NCBI RefSeq assembly: GCF_001545075.1 | Contig: NZ_FCOB02000011.1 | Coordinates: 154,754-218,753, forward strand | Direction: 5' to 3' | From: Caballeronia ptereochthonis | GTDB taxonomy: Bacteria > Pseudomonadota > Gammaproteobacteria > Burkholderiales > Burkholderiaceae | DNA length: 64,000 nt | Shown here: one piece after another, positions 33,715-42,437 of the stretch | How positions within the stretch are numbered: the stretch's first letter is position 1 | Layout of the letters: each line of letters starts with the position of its first letter | The notes under the pieces: model-generated | Told to the model about the DNA's origin: nothing | Databases searched by the model: none | Seen by the model: the letters and a program-made list of their open reading frames with translations, nothing else | Translations under genes and position numbers: made by a program

Positions 33715-34461
33715 ATGAGCAAACTCGCAGGCAAGGTCGCCGTCGTCACGGGCGCATCGAAGGGAATCGGAGCCGCAATCGCCAAGGCCCTGGCGGCGGA
33801 AGGCGCATCGGTGGTGGTCAACTACGCGAGCAGCAAGGCCGGCGCGGATGCCGTCGTCGCGGAGATCAACGCGGCGAACGGCCGTGCGACCGCCATCGGC
33901 GGCGATGTCTCGAAGGCGGCGGACGCGCAGGGCATCGTGAACGCGGCGATCGAAACCTATGGCCGGCTCGACATCCTCGTGAACAATTCAGGGATTTACG
34001 AATTCGCGCCCATCGAGGAAATCACCGAAGAGCACTTCCATAAGCAATTCAATGTCAACGTGCTCGGCACGCTTCTCACGACGCAGGCCGCCGTGAAGCA
34101 TCTCGGCGAAGGCGCGAGCATCATCAACGTCAGTTCGGTCGCGAGCCGCATCACCCCGCCGGCGACCGCGGTCTATAGCGGCACGAAGGGCGCGGTCGAT
34201 GCGATCACCGGTGCGCTCGCGCGCGAACTCGGCCCGAAGAAGATTCGCGTGAACTCGATCAATCCGGGCGTCGTGGTGACCGAAGGCACGCATACAGCGG
34301 GCGTCATCGGTTCCGACTTCGAAACGGCGGCGCTTGCGCAAACTCCGCTCGGCCGGCTGGGTCAACCGGACGACATCGCGTCGGTCGCGGTGTTCCTGGC
34401 TTCCGACGATGCGCGCTGGATGACAGGTGAGAATCTCATTGCGAGCGGCGGCATGCGGTAA
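33715..34461 (+). CDS. Classical SDR, 3-oxoacyl reductase-like
   Basis: 248 residues. Intact short-chain dehydrogenase: TGASKGIGAAIAKAL, VNNSGIYEF, Ser in INVSSVASRI, catalytic YSGTK, and PGVVVTEG. Close in plan to the FabG/glucose-dehydrogenase group, NADP preference suggested by the basic start of the cofactor loop. AAGGAAAC precedes the ATG; an in-frame ATG at 33685 would add 10 residues. It is monocistronic and divergent from the methyltransferase. The substrate cannot be read from sequence. Confidence 0.85.
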   Translation: MSKLAGKVAVVTGASKGIGAAIAKALAAEGASVVVNYASSKAGADAVVAEINAANGRATAIGGDVSKAADAQGIVNAAIETYGRLDILVNNSGIYEFAPIEEITEEHFHKQFNVNVLGTLLTTQAAVKHLGEGASIINVSSVASRITPPATAVYSGTKGAVDAITGALARELGPKKIRVNSINPGVVVTEGTHTAGVIGSDFETAALAQTPLGRLGQPDDIASVAVFLASDDARWMTGENLIASGGMR

Positions 34462-34559
34462 GGCCCAGGTGTATCGACGGGCGGTTTGGATTTTGTATCT
34501 GGCGCGCCCGTGCATCTCCCCGGACAATCGGCAGCTCTCTCTCGCCGGAACCCGCAAAG

Positions 34560-35192
34560 ATGCCACACACACCGCAACTGCTCGCATTCGCGCTCGTCGC
34601 GCTCGGCATGGCGCTCACGCCCGGGCCGAACATGGTCTATCTGATCTCGCGTTCCATCTGTCAGGGCCGCGCGGCCGGGCTGATTTCGCTCGGCGGCGTT
34701 GCGCTCGGCTTCGTGTTCTACATGCTGTGCGCGGCGTTAGGCATCACCGCGCTTCTGATTGCCGTCCCCTTCGCCTACGACACGCTGCGCCTGGGCGGCG
34801 CGCTGTATCTGCTGTATCTCGCGTGGCAGGCGGTGAGGCCGGGCGGCCGCTCGCCCTTCCAGGTGCGTGACCTGCCCGTCGACAGCCCGCGCAAGCTCTT
34901 CACGATGGGCTTCGTCACGAATCTGCTGAACCCGAAGATCGCCGTGCTGTATCTGTCGCTGCTGCCGCAGTTCATCGATCCGCAGCACGGCAGCGTGCTC
35001 GGTCAGTCGATCGTCTTCGGCGTGGTGCAGATCACGCTGAGCATCGCCGTCAACTCGACGGTCGCGATGACGGCCGGAACCATCGCCGTGTTTCTCGGGC
35101 GCAGGCCGGCATGGCTTCTCATCCAGCGCTGGCTGATGGGCACCGTGCTCGCCGGGCTCGCGGTGAGGATGGCGACCGAGGCGCGCCGCTGA
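34560..35192 (+). CDS. LysE/RhtB-family amino-acid exporter
   Basis: 210 residues, about six membrane helices. The N-terminal LALTPGPN-type signature is visible as GMALTPGPNMVYLISRSI, and the second hallmark as FTMGFVTNLLNPKIAVLYLSLLPQF. Such proteins export amino acids or their derivatives and relieve metabolite stress. It lies 98 bp after the SDR, with a GCCGGAACC stretch upstream, and converges on the cytochrome operon across a hairpin. No linked LysR-type regulator is present. Confidence 0.88.
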   Translation: MPHTPQLLAFALVALGMALTPGPNMVYLISRSICQGRAAGLISLGGVALGFVFYMLCAALGITALLIAVPFAYDTLRLGGALYLLYLAWQAVRPGGRSPFQVRDLPVDSPRKLFTMGFVTNLLNPKIAVLYLSLLPQFIDPQHGSVLGQSIVFGVVQITLSIAVNSTVAMTAGTIAVFLGRRPAWLLIQRWLMGTVLAGLAVRMATEARR

Positions 35193-35198
35193 CTCGAT

Positions 35199-35223
35199 CG
35201 GCGGCGGTCGTCCGTTGCCGCCG
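35199..35223. terminator. GC-rich hairpin between convergent lysE and cytochrome genes
   Basis: A 7-base perfect stem (CGGCGGC paired with GCCGCCG) encloses an 11-base loop in the 40-bp gap between the two stops. No T-run follows, so it may act as a pause or mRNA 3'-end stem for both transcripts. Confidence 0.4.
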
Positions 35224-35232
35224 GATGCGTGA

Positions 35233-36558
35233 TCAGTGGCTCACAGCCGGGGCCACCGCATCGCGCATGCGCTTCACGTCGCGCGTCGTGACGGGCACCG
35301 CATCGTTGCCCCATGCCGAGCGAACGAACGTCAGCACGCGGGCGATTTCCGTATCGGTGAGCTTGTCGGCGAACGCGGGCATTTTCTTGGGCTCCGGCCC
35401 TTGCCCGGTCGATGGCGGGCGTCCGCCCTGAAGCACCAGCCTGATGAGCGAGTCCGGCTTCTCCGAGAGCACGGCCGGATTGCCCGCAAGCCGCGGATAC
35501 TTGAACGCGACGCCCGCGCCGTCGCTCCTGTGACAGCGCGCGCACGTGCTCAGGTAGAGTCCCGCGCCCGGGCGCTCGTCGTCGCCGGTGCGCAGCGCGG
35601 CCACGCTCTGCCGGGCGGATGGCGATTGCGCGTCGTATGTGCCGCCGCTTCCCTTCGCGGGCAGGGCCTTCAGATAGGAGGCAATCGCGTTCAGATCCCG
35701 ATCGTCCAGATACTGCGTGCTGTCCTCGACAACCTGCACCATGCTGCCGAACGTGGCGAGCCCCGCGCCGTGTCCGGTCCTGAGAAACGCGGCAATGTCC
35801 TCGGCGGAAATGCGGCCGAGGCCGGCGCCGGCCGCACCCGTCAGGTTCGGCGCGTGCCAGTGATCGTTGGTGCCGCCCGCGAGATACGCGCCCGACGATT
35901 CCGTGTAACCGAGTTCGTTATAGGCAGGCCCGCGCGGTGTGTGACACGCGCCGCAATGTCCGAGCGATTGCACGAGATACGCGCCGCGATTCCACTGCGC
36001 GTCGCGGTTCGGATCGGGGACAAAGGGCTTCGTCGGCGAGAACGCGAGGCTCCAGAACGCGAGCGCCCAGCGCTGGTTGAACGGAAACGGCAGGCGCGTC
36101 TTGGGCGCCGCTTGCGGCACCGGCTCGACGCCATGCATGAAATATGCATAGAGCGCACGCATGTCGTCGTCATCGATCTTCGAGAACGACGGGTAAGGCA
36201 TCGCCGGATAAAGGCGCTTGCCGCCCGGCGCGACGCCTTCGCGCAGCGCGCGCGCGAAGTCTTCATAGCTGTAGCGTCCGATGCCGTAGCGCGTATCGGG
36301 AGTGATGTTGCTCGACCAGATCGTGCCGAAAGGCGATCCCATCGGCAGGCCGCCTGCGAACGGATGCGGCTGCGGCTTTCCGGGCACGGGTGCGGCCGTG
36401 TGGCAGCCGGCGCAATCGGCGGCTTTCGCGAGATAGGCGCCGCGCGTGACGAGATCGGGCGACGATGCCGGCGTGTCCGCATGCGGACGCTGCGGCCATG
36501 CGATCATCGCCGCAAGCGTGACGAAGAGGTGAAGGAAGGCGCGGCGTCCGTGATCCAT
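35233..36558 (-). CDS. Tri-haem cytochrome c
   Basis: 441 residues. A signal peptide (RRAFLHLFVTLAAMIAWPQRPHA) is followed by three class I haem c sites: CAGCH near 50, CGACH near 197 and CARCH near 327. The layout equals that of the cytochrome subunit of membrane-bound alcohol or gluconate dehydrogenases. It ends the terminal oxidase operon, 5 bp after the orphan membrane protein. It could deliver electrons from a periplasmic dehydrogenase to the CoxB haem c and on to oxygen. No dehydrogenase gene is adjacent, so the electron donor is unknown. Confidence 0.85.
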   Translation of the reverse strand: MDHGRRAFLHLFVTLAAMIAWPQRPHADTPASSPDLVTRGAYLAKAADCAGCHTAAPVPGKPQPHPFAGGLPMGSPFGTIWSSNITPDTRYGIGRYSYEDFARALREGVAPGGKRLYPAMPYPSFSKIDDDDMRALYAYFMHGVEPVPQAAPKTRLPFPFNQRWALAFWSLAFSPTKPFVPDPNRDAQWNRGAYLVQSLGHCGACHTPRGPAYNELGYTESSGAYLAGGTNDHWHAPNLTGAAGAGLGRISAEDIAAFLRTGHGAGLATFGSMVQVVEDSTQYLDDRDLNAIASYLKALPAKGSGGTYDAQSPSARQSVAALRTGDDERPGAGLYLSTCARCHRSDGAGVAFKYPRLAGNPAVLSEKPDSLIRLVLQGGRPPSTGQGPEPKKMPAFADKLTDTEIARVLTFVRSAWGNDAVPVTTRDVKRMRDAVAPAVSH

Positions 36559-36563
36559 GACGT

Positions 36564-37001
36564 TCACCGTCCGCCGCAGGGAGACACGAGCAGCCACGCC
36601 AGGTCGGTGGCGATCAGCGCGAACACGAAGAGCGCGCTCGCCAGCGCGCCTGCGCGCGCGATGAACGTATCGCGTGCGGCGTGCCGGTCGATCGGCCCAT
36701 GTTCCGTCGGCACCGATGCGAGCTCGCCGGTACGCCGCCAGTTGCCCCACGCGATGACCGCGCCCGCGACGCCGAGCAGCAGCGCACACGACGCGACGAT
36801 CAGCAGTCCGTGTTCGAGCCACGGCAGCGCGGGCGCATTCACCGGGCGTTCGTGCGGGAAGCATCCCCATGCGGCCAGCGTCTGCGCGAGCGTCGTCTGC
36901 GCCATCCACGCGGCGGGCGCGAGCAGCAGGCCGAGCGCGAGCGCCACGCCGCCGGGCCGCGCTGGATGCCTGTTCACGTCGACGGGCGATGCATCGTTCA
37001 T
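36564..37001 (-). CDS. Three-helix membrane protein of the oxidase operon
   Basis: 145 residues with three hydrophobic helices (about 18-40, 62-86 and 116-138) and no motif I recognise. Position in the operon, one base after coxC and 5 bp before the cytochrome, is where small subunits such as CtaF/subunit IV or assembly factors stand. The first loop carries an aromatic Trp-Gly-Cys-Phe-Pro stretch. It may be an oxidase subunit or cofactor chaperone; there is no evidence to decide. Confidence 0.6.
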   Translation of the reverse strand: MNDASPVDVNRHPARPGGVALALGLLLAPAAWMAQTTLAQTLAAWGCFPHERPVNAPALPWLEHGLLIVASCALLLGVAGAVIAWGNWRRTGELASVPTEHGPIDRHAARDTFIARAGALASALFVFALIATDLAWLLVSPCGGR

Positions 37002-37002
37002 C

Positions 37003-37617
37003 TCATCTCGCCAGCACGTAGGGCGACAGATACAGCGTCGCGAAGATGAAGAGCCATACGACATCGACGAAATGCCAGTAAAGCCCGCCGATGGTGAGCG
37101 CCGCCGAGCGCGCCCGGTCGAAGTAGCCGAGCGCGGTCCACAGCAGCAGGAACGCCAGCACGACCAGACCGACGAGCACGTGCATCATGTGAAAGCCGGT
37201 GATCGTAAAGTACAGCGAGCCGTAGAGATGCGTCGTGAGGCCGTATGGATGATCGGCCCATTCCTTGAGCTGGATGGCGACGAAGGTCGAGCCGAGCGAG
37301 ATGGCGATCGCGAGCATGAGCACGCCCATGCCGCGCCTGCCGCGTCGCACGAAGCGCTCGCTCGCCCACACGAACACGCTGCTCGACAGGAGAACGCAGC
37401 TGTTCCCGATGCCGAGACCGAGCTTCGGCATGCCTTCGGGCGGCCAGCGATCCGTCGTCTGCGAAGCCAGATAAAGATACGAGAAGATGAGATAGCCGAA
37501 GAGCGCGGCTTCGGTTGCGACGAGCGTGAGGCATCCCCACCATCCGCCCGAACGTTCGCCCGGGCTGCCGATGGGCAGGCTCGCGCGCTCGGGCAGCGCT
37601 TCTGCTAGTTCGCTCAT
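37003..37617 (-). CDS. coxC: Cytochrome c oxidase subunit III
   Basis: 204 residues, about five membrane helices, the short bacterial form of subunit III. Family marks: LVATEAALFGYLIFSYLYL with the conserved acidic residue, the GFHMMHVLVGL segment, and the final YWHFVDVVWLFIFATLYL. The start overlaps the coxA stop by four bases (ATGA). Subunit III stabilises the binuclear centre and proton uptake of subunit I. The exact oxidase branch follows from its partners. Confidence 0.88.
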   Translation of the reverse strand: MSELAEALPERASLPIGSPGERSGGWWGCLTLVATEAALFGYLIFSYLYLASQTTDRWPPEGMPKLGLGIGNSCVLLSSSVFVWASERFVRRGRRGMGVLMLAIAISLGSTFVAIQLKEWADHPYGLTTHLYGSLYFTITGFHMMHVLVGLVVLAFLLLWTALGYFDRARSAALTIGGLYWHFVDVVWLFIFATLYLSPYVLAR

Positions 37618-39599
37618 GAGACCGCTCCCGGACGCCGGGGCTGCGCCGCGTCGTCGCGCTGGCCCAGTTCGCGCCGCGGCCACAGCCACACCACGATGGC
37701 CGCGCCGCACGCGAGCAGCATCAGCGCGGCGAACCACCACGCGGTCAGCGCGAGCCCGGTGAAGAACAACAGCGACGCGACGCCGAGCCAGAAGGGCGCA
37801 TACGAGTCTTCGGGCATCTTGAGGATGACGTCCGGGTCGCCGTCGAGCGCGGTGGTGCCGAGCGCCTCGCGTCCCTCGTCGAGCACGTAGCCGCGCGAGA
37901 GCTGCGAGCGCATCCTTCCGGAGATGCGTTCCTCCCACAGCGGATGACGGCTCGCGATGCACGGCACGATCGCGAAGTTATAGGGCGGCGGCGGGGATGA
38001 TGTCGCCCATTCGAGCGTGGGCGCATCCCACGGGTTGTCGCCGGCAACGGGACCGCGCCGCAGGCTGTAAATGAAATCGCAGAGAAACACGAGCACGCCG
38101 ATCGCAAAGACGAACGCGCCGATGGACGTGATCATGTTCACCGTGTTCCAGCCCATGTCGGGCGCATAGGTATAGATGCGCCGCGGCATGCCGAGCAAGC
38201 CTGCGATATGCATCGGAAAGAACGCGATATTGAAGCCCGCGAACAGAATCCAGAAGCCAACGCGTCCGATGCGCTCGCTCATCATGCGGCCCGTGAACTT
38301 GGGGAACCAGAAGTAGATGCCGCCGATCACCGGAAACACGTTGATGCCGAGCAATACGTAGTGCAGGTGCGCGACGATGAAGTACGTATCCGTGAGCTGC
38401 CAGTCGAGCGGCACGGCGGCGGTCAGCACGCCCGACAGCCCGCCGATCACGAACAGGAACACGAAGCCCGCGAAGTACAGGAACGGCACGCGAAACACGG
38501 GCCTGCCGGTCCAGATGGTCGCGATCCACGCGAAGGTCGCGACCGCGCTCGGAATCGCGATGACCATGCTCGCCGCGCCGAAGAAAGAGAGCGCGAGCGC
38601 GGGGATGCCGGTCGCGAACATATGGTGAATCCACACGACGAAGCCGATGACCATCGTTGCGACCGTCGACAGCGCGACCGGCAGATAGCCGACGAGCGGC
38701 CTGCGGCAGAACACCGGCAGCGCGTCGGAGACGATGCCCATGGCGGGCAGCACGACGGCATAGACCCACGGATGCGCGAAGATCCAGAAGAGATGCTGCC
38801 AAAGCAGCGCGCGGCCGCCGTTGACCACGTCGAAGAAGTGCGTGCCGATGCGCCTGTCGAGCCACAGCAGGAAGAACGCGAGACTCACCGACGGCACCGC
38901 GAGCAGGTTGCCGCCCGACGCCGTCAGCGTGCCCCACACGAGCACCGGCACGCGATCGAGCGACATGCCCGGCGCGCGCATGCGCAGAAACGTGACGACG
39001 AAGTTCATCGAGCCGACCGTCGTCGAGATGCCGAGCAGGACCATGCCGAGCGCATAGACGTCGATGTTCGGCCCCGTGTTGTAGGTGAGACCCGCGAGCG
39101 GCGCATAGTTGAACCAGCCCGCATTGGGCGCTTCGCCGAACGGAAAACTCGCGTAGAGAAAGAGTCCCGCGAAAAGAAAGATCCAGTACGACAGCGCGTT
39201 CAGGCGCGGGAACGCCATGTCGCGCGCGCCGAGAATGAGCGGCCACAGATAGTTCGAGAAGCCGGACAGCACGGGCAGCGCGTAGAGGAAGATCATCGTG
39301 ACGCCGTGCATCGTGAAGAGCTGGTTGTATTGCTCGGGCGTAAGCAGCGTCGCCTCGGGGCGCGCGAGCTGCACGCGCATCACCAGCGCCTCGATGCCGC
39401 CCGCGATCAGGAAGGCGAACGCCGTGACGAGATAGCGCAGGCCGATGCGCTTGTGATCGACCGTCGAGAGCCAGCCGCGCCAGCCGGCCGGCGTCTCCCA
39501 GATGTCGCGCAGTCTGCGCTCCTTGACACTGCCGGGTTCGATGCGGCCGATCGTGAGCGAGCGTTGCAGCAGCGCAGGCGAGGAAGCGTGTTCGGTCAT
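37614..39599 (-). CDS. coxA: Haem-copper oxidase subunit I with atypical proton channels
   Basis: 661 residues. All haem and copper ligands are present: His98 (FTMHGVTM), His276, His325-His326 (WIHHMFATG), His411 and His413 (VAHLHYV), and the cross-linked Tyr280. Numbering matches Paracoccus subunit I closely. The D-channel Glu278 is Trp (AHPWVY) and the K-channel Lys354 is Ala (IPSAVATF), so the classical proton-channel residues are absent, although Asp127 and Asn134 at the channel mouth remain. The C-terminal 120 residues add a further membrane segment. It is coupled to coxB and coxC. Confidence 0.9.
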   Translation of the reverse strand: MTEHASSPALLQRSLTIGRIEPGSVKERRLRDIWETPAGWRGWLSTVDHKRIGLRYLVTAFAFLIAGGIEALVMRVQLARPEATLLTPEQYNQLFTMHGVTMIFLYALPVLSGFSNYLWPLILGARDMAFPRLNALSYWIFLFAGLFLYASFPFGEAPNAGWFNYAPLAGLTYNTGPNIDVYALGMVLLGISTTVGSMNFVVTFLRMRAPGMSLDRVPVLVWGTLTASGGNLLAVPSVSLAFFLLWLDRRIGTHFFDVVNGGRALLWQHLFWIFAHPWVYAVVLPAMGIVSDALPVFCRRPLVGYLPVALSTVATMVIGFVVWIHHMFATGIPALALSFFGAASMVIAIPSAVATFAWIATIWTGRPVFRVPFLYFAGFVFLFVIGGLSGVLTAAVPLDWQLTDTYFIVAHLHYVLLGINVFPVIGGIYFWFPKFTGRMMSERIGRVGFWILFAGFNIAFFPMHIAGLLGMPRRIYTYAPDMGWNTVNMITSIGAFVFAIGVLVFLCDFIYSLRRGPVAGDNPWDAPTLEWATSSPPPPYNFAIVPCIASRHPLWEERISGRMRSQLSRGYVLDEGREALGTTALDGDPDVILKMPEDSYAPFWLGVASLLFFTGLALTAWWFAALMLLACGAAIVVWLWPRRELGQRDDAAQPRRPGAVS

Positions 39600-40639
39600 T
39601 GCAGTGTGCGAAGGTAGGCGGAAAGCGCGATGGCGTCCGCTGGGGAGAGCGCGATCGACGGCATCAGCGAATCGGGCTTGATGCGCTGAGCGTGCTGGAT
39701 CCAGTCGAGCTGGTCCTGCGCGGTGTTCGGCAGCGCGCCCGCCGCGATGAGCCTGCGCGAGTTCAGATGGGTGAGATCGGGCGCCTGCCTGCCGTTGGCA
39801 TCGCTGCCGCGCACGGCGTGGCAACCTGCACAGCGATCGAGAAAGAGCTTCTCTCCGGCCCGGGCGCTTGCTTCCGATGCATGCGGCAGCGCCTGTGCCG
39901 CGTACCACGCATCGAACCGCGCGTGCGGCTCGGCGATCACTTCGAAAGCCATGTGCGCATGCTGCGCGCCGCAGAACTGCGAACATTGCCCGCGATAGAC
40001 GCCCGCGCGGTCCGCCTCGATCCATTGCTCGTTGACGATGCCCGGTATCGTCTGGGTCTTGCCCGCGAGACGCGGCACCCAGAACGCATGAACGACATCG
40101 GCGCTGCGCAGCTCGATCTTCACGGGCTCGCCGACCGGAATATGGATCTCGTTGGCGGTCGTCACTTCCGGCTTGCCGCCGCGAACGTAGTCGATCCTCC
40201 ACCACCAGTCGTAGGCGGTGACGGCGATGGTCAGGCCCGGCTCTCTGCGCGGAGACGCGACGGACTCCAGCGTGACGAGGACATACGCGAGCGCCGCGAA
40301 GAGCGCGACCGACGAGATGCCGGTGCCGATCCATACCCAGTGCAGTCCGCCGCCTTCGGCCTGAACGTGTCGGGCGTCGAGTTCGGTGGGCGGTGGACGC
40401 TTGCGCAGAATTGCCCCGGCGAGCAGAACGCTCACGATCAGCGCGACCGCTACCGCCAGCGCCGCGAGCGCCCAGCCGAGGTGCATGGTCGGCATGGCGG
40501 CGGGGCCGTCGGCGTGAAGGAAGTAGTTCAGCGGCGCATCGGCATGCGCGCCCGGTGCACAGGCGAGCGCGCCGAGAACGGCGATCGCGGCGCGGGTGCT
40601 TCGTCTAGCACAATCGGTCGTGATGTGCGTAGCAAGCAT
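39596..40639 (-). CDS. coxB: Cytochrome c oxidase subunit II with fused haem c (caa3 type)
   Basis: 347 residues. Signal sequence, two membrane helices (about 55-76 and 103-125), then the CuA cupredoxin domain: VVHAFWVP supplies the first His, and GQCSQFCGAQHAHM the two Cys, second His and Met. A C-terminal class I haem c domain follows (CAGCHAVRG with distal Met in DSLMPSIAL). The fused haem marks a caa3-type enzyme. The start ATG at 40639 follows GGAG by about ten bases; a TTG at 40657 is an alternative. It opens the five-gene operon. Confidence 0.88.
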   Translation of the reverse strand: MLATHITTDCARRSTRAAIAVLGALACAPGAHADAPLNYFLHADGPAAMPTMHLGWALAALAVAVALIVSVLLAGAILRKRPPPTELDARHVQAEGGGLHWVWIGTGISSVALFAALAYVLVTLESVASPRREPGLTIAVTAYDWWWRIDYVRGGKPEVTTANEIHIPVGEPVKIELRSADVVHAFWVPRLAGKTQTIPGIVNEQWIEADRAGVYRGQCSQFCGAQHAHMAFEVIAEPHARFDAWYAAQALPHASEASARAGEKLFLDRCAGCHAVRGSDANGRQAPDLTHLNSRRLIAAGALPNTAQDQLDWIQHAQRIKPDSLMPSIALSPADAIALSAYLRTLQ

Positions 40640-41196
40640 CCGCAATCGTCTCCGCAAAGGTGGGGTCCAGTCGATTCGAGCGCGGCCAATCGCGCGTCAT
40701 TCATCGTCGCTTTAGCTCGCTTTAGCAATCGGCGGTCCCGACGATCGGCTTACGACTGAATTGCTCCGTCGATGAAACTATTTATCGAAACCCAGGCCAT
40801 AGCGTTTTTTCAACCGGCGATACTCGAGAATCGTTTTCATCAGTCGAATGCAAGCACACAACGCGATTAAATTTTTGATGCCCGTTCCCTATTTGAATTG
40901 CTTTAAGCTTCCTGAATCGTTACGACGTACTAACGTATTCATGGCGGCGCGAGATTGCTAGCCGGTCGCGCGCCCGATCCGTTCGACACATCCATCGCGG
41001 GCTCGTGCTCCGGTCGAACGCAACGCCGCCGCTCCCGGCGTCATGTGGGGTCAGCGGTTCTCCGGGCCATCGCGGTTTTCGCGCATCGGTCAAGCGGGGC
41101 GTGATCTTTCATCTCTTCGCATCGAAGCCGGGCGGCCGCCGGCCTCGTGCATCTGCAAGCGTTCTCGATCGCTGTTTCTCTCTTGTCAAGAACGCA
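40640..41196. other. Control region upstream of the oxidase operon and the glycosidase
   Basis: About 560 bases without a supported gene. It is notably AT-rich between 40780 and 40940. It contains an exact tandem repeat of the 10-mer TCGCTTTAGC (40707-40716 and 40717-40726), 68 bases upstream of the coxB start, a possible regulator site. Open frames reach into it from the right but carry no protein signature. No terminator is evident. Confidence 0.45.
40707..40726. repeat. Tandem 10-bp direct repeat upstream of the oxidase operon
   Basis: TCGCTTTAGC occurs twice with no spacer. The 10-base period puts both copies on one face of the helix, as for a regulator binding side by side. It lies in the presumed promoter region of coxB on the minus strand. 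The protein that might bind it is unknown. Confidence 0.45.
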
Positions 41197-42435
41197 ATGC
41201 CTTCCATCGAATTCTCAATTTCAGATATGCGCATGACAGCGATCATCTCATTCATCTCGTCAGGCATAGCTTGCTTCATTGCTTCTTTCTTCATTGTCCC
41301 GCGCTTCATTTCGCGCCCACGGGCTGCGGCGTCGTTGGCTGGCGCAACGGCCGTGCTGCTGGCGGCATGCGGGGGCGGTGACGGCGGCGCGGGCAGTCCC
41401 GGCGGATCGCAGACGGCGTCCGGTGCTTCGAGCGCTTCGGGTTCGGGCACGGGGTCCGCGGGCTCAGAAAGCTCGCCCGGCACATCGGCTCCCGCCGCCG
41501 TGATCGCGCCCGCGGGCAGCATCTTCTATGGCATGAACGGCCATATCAATGCCGGCGGCGCCTATGCGGCCGCGAGCCCCGCACTGCAACTCTCGCAACT
41601 GAAGGATCTCAACGTCACGTTGTATCGAAACGACGTCTCCAGTCAGGCGGAAGCGGTCAAGCTCGCGAGCCTCGCGCAGACGATGCAGCCGTCCGGCGTG
41701 ACGGTCTATCCCGTGCTGCTGCAGCTAGTCAAAAACTTCTCCGACGAAGAAACCGCCTATCAGGCGTCGTACACGCTCGCTCAACAGATCGTCAACGTGC
41801 AGAAGTACGCCTACTACGAAGTCACGAACGAACTCGCCCCGCAGTGCCTCGTCGGCTGGGTCGACGGCGTGCATAGCACCGACTACGACAACCGGTGCTT
41901 CCAGATCGCGCGCGGCATCATTCGCGGGATGATCGCGGGCATCAAGTCCGTCGATCCGGCGGGCAAGATCATCATCGGCGGGAACACGTGGATGCACTAC
42001 GGCTTCGACCAGATGCTCGCGAACGGCACGCAACCGGACGGCACGAACGGTCATCCCGTCGTCACATGGGACATCACCGCGTGGCACTGGTATTCGGAGC
42101 AGGGCGACATCCGGCACGCATGCGGCGGTTCGGGCTGCTACGACGTGATCGGCACGCTCAAGTCCTTCGGCAAGCCGATCTGGATCAACGAAGTGGGCAT
42201 TCGCCCGGACTTCCCCGGAACGCCGGACCAGGCAGCGACGTTCCTCTATAACGACATGCTCAACGCGCTCATGTCGATTGCGCCGCAGTACGACATCGAA
42301 TCACTCCAGGTCTATGAACTCTACGATGACCCTCCAACCGGCCAGGGACCGTACGGCATCATGTTGAACGACGGCACGACGCACAAGCCGGACTATGCCG
42401 CGGTCAGGAACTTCATCGCCGCCAAGCCGAAATAG
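41197..42435 (+). CDS. Secreted lipoprotein glycosidase-like protein (TIM-barrel, GH39-like)
   Basis: About 412 residues from the ATG at 41197; the true start is uncertain (41227 and 41233 also fit, and the frame is open from 41005). A lipobox Leu-Leu-Ala-Ala-Cys near 62 is followed by a Gly/Ser/Ala linker of about 45 residues. The catalytic barrel shows YYEVTNELAPQ (likely acid/base Glu after Asn), ITAWHWYSEQGD and IWINEVGI (likely nucleophile Glu), the pattern of clan GH-A enzymes such as PslG. A role in trimming an exopolysaccharide is possible. Between the signal and linker lies a second hydrophobic stretch, so the N-terminus is unusual. Confidence 0.7.
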   Translation: MPSIEFSISDMRMTAIISFISSGIACFIASFFIVPRFISRPRAAASLAGATAVLLAACGGGDGGAGSPGGSQTASGASSASGSGTGSAGSESSPGTSAPAAVIAPAGSIFYGMNGHINAGGAYAAASPALQLSQLKDLNVTLYRNDVSSQAEAVKLASLAQTMQPSGVTVYPVLLQLVKNFSDEETAYQASYTLAQQIVNVQKYAYYEVTNELAPQCLVGWVDGVHSTDYDNRCFQIARGIIRGMIAGIKSVDPAGKIIIGGNTWMHYGFDQMLANGTQPDGTNGHPVVTWDITAWHWYSEQGDIRHACGGSGCYDVIGTLKSFGKPIWINEVGIRPDFPGTPDQAATFLYNDMLNALMSIAPQYDIESLQVYELYDDPPTGQGPYGIMLNDGTTHKPDYAAVRNFIAAKPK

Positions 42436-42437
42436 AC

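Noticed and set aside
35236..37608. Plus-strand open frame of 790 codons across the oxidase operon
   Set aside because: Antisense shadow of coxC, the orphan and the cytochrome genes; low-complexity Arg-rich sequence and no family pattern.
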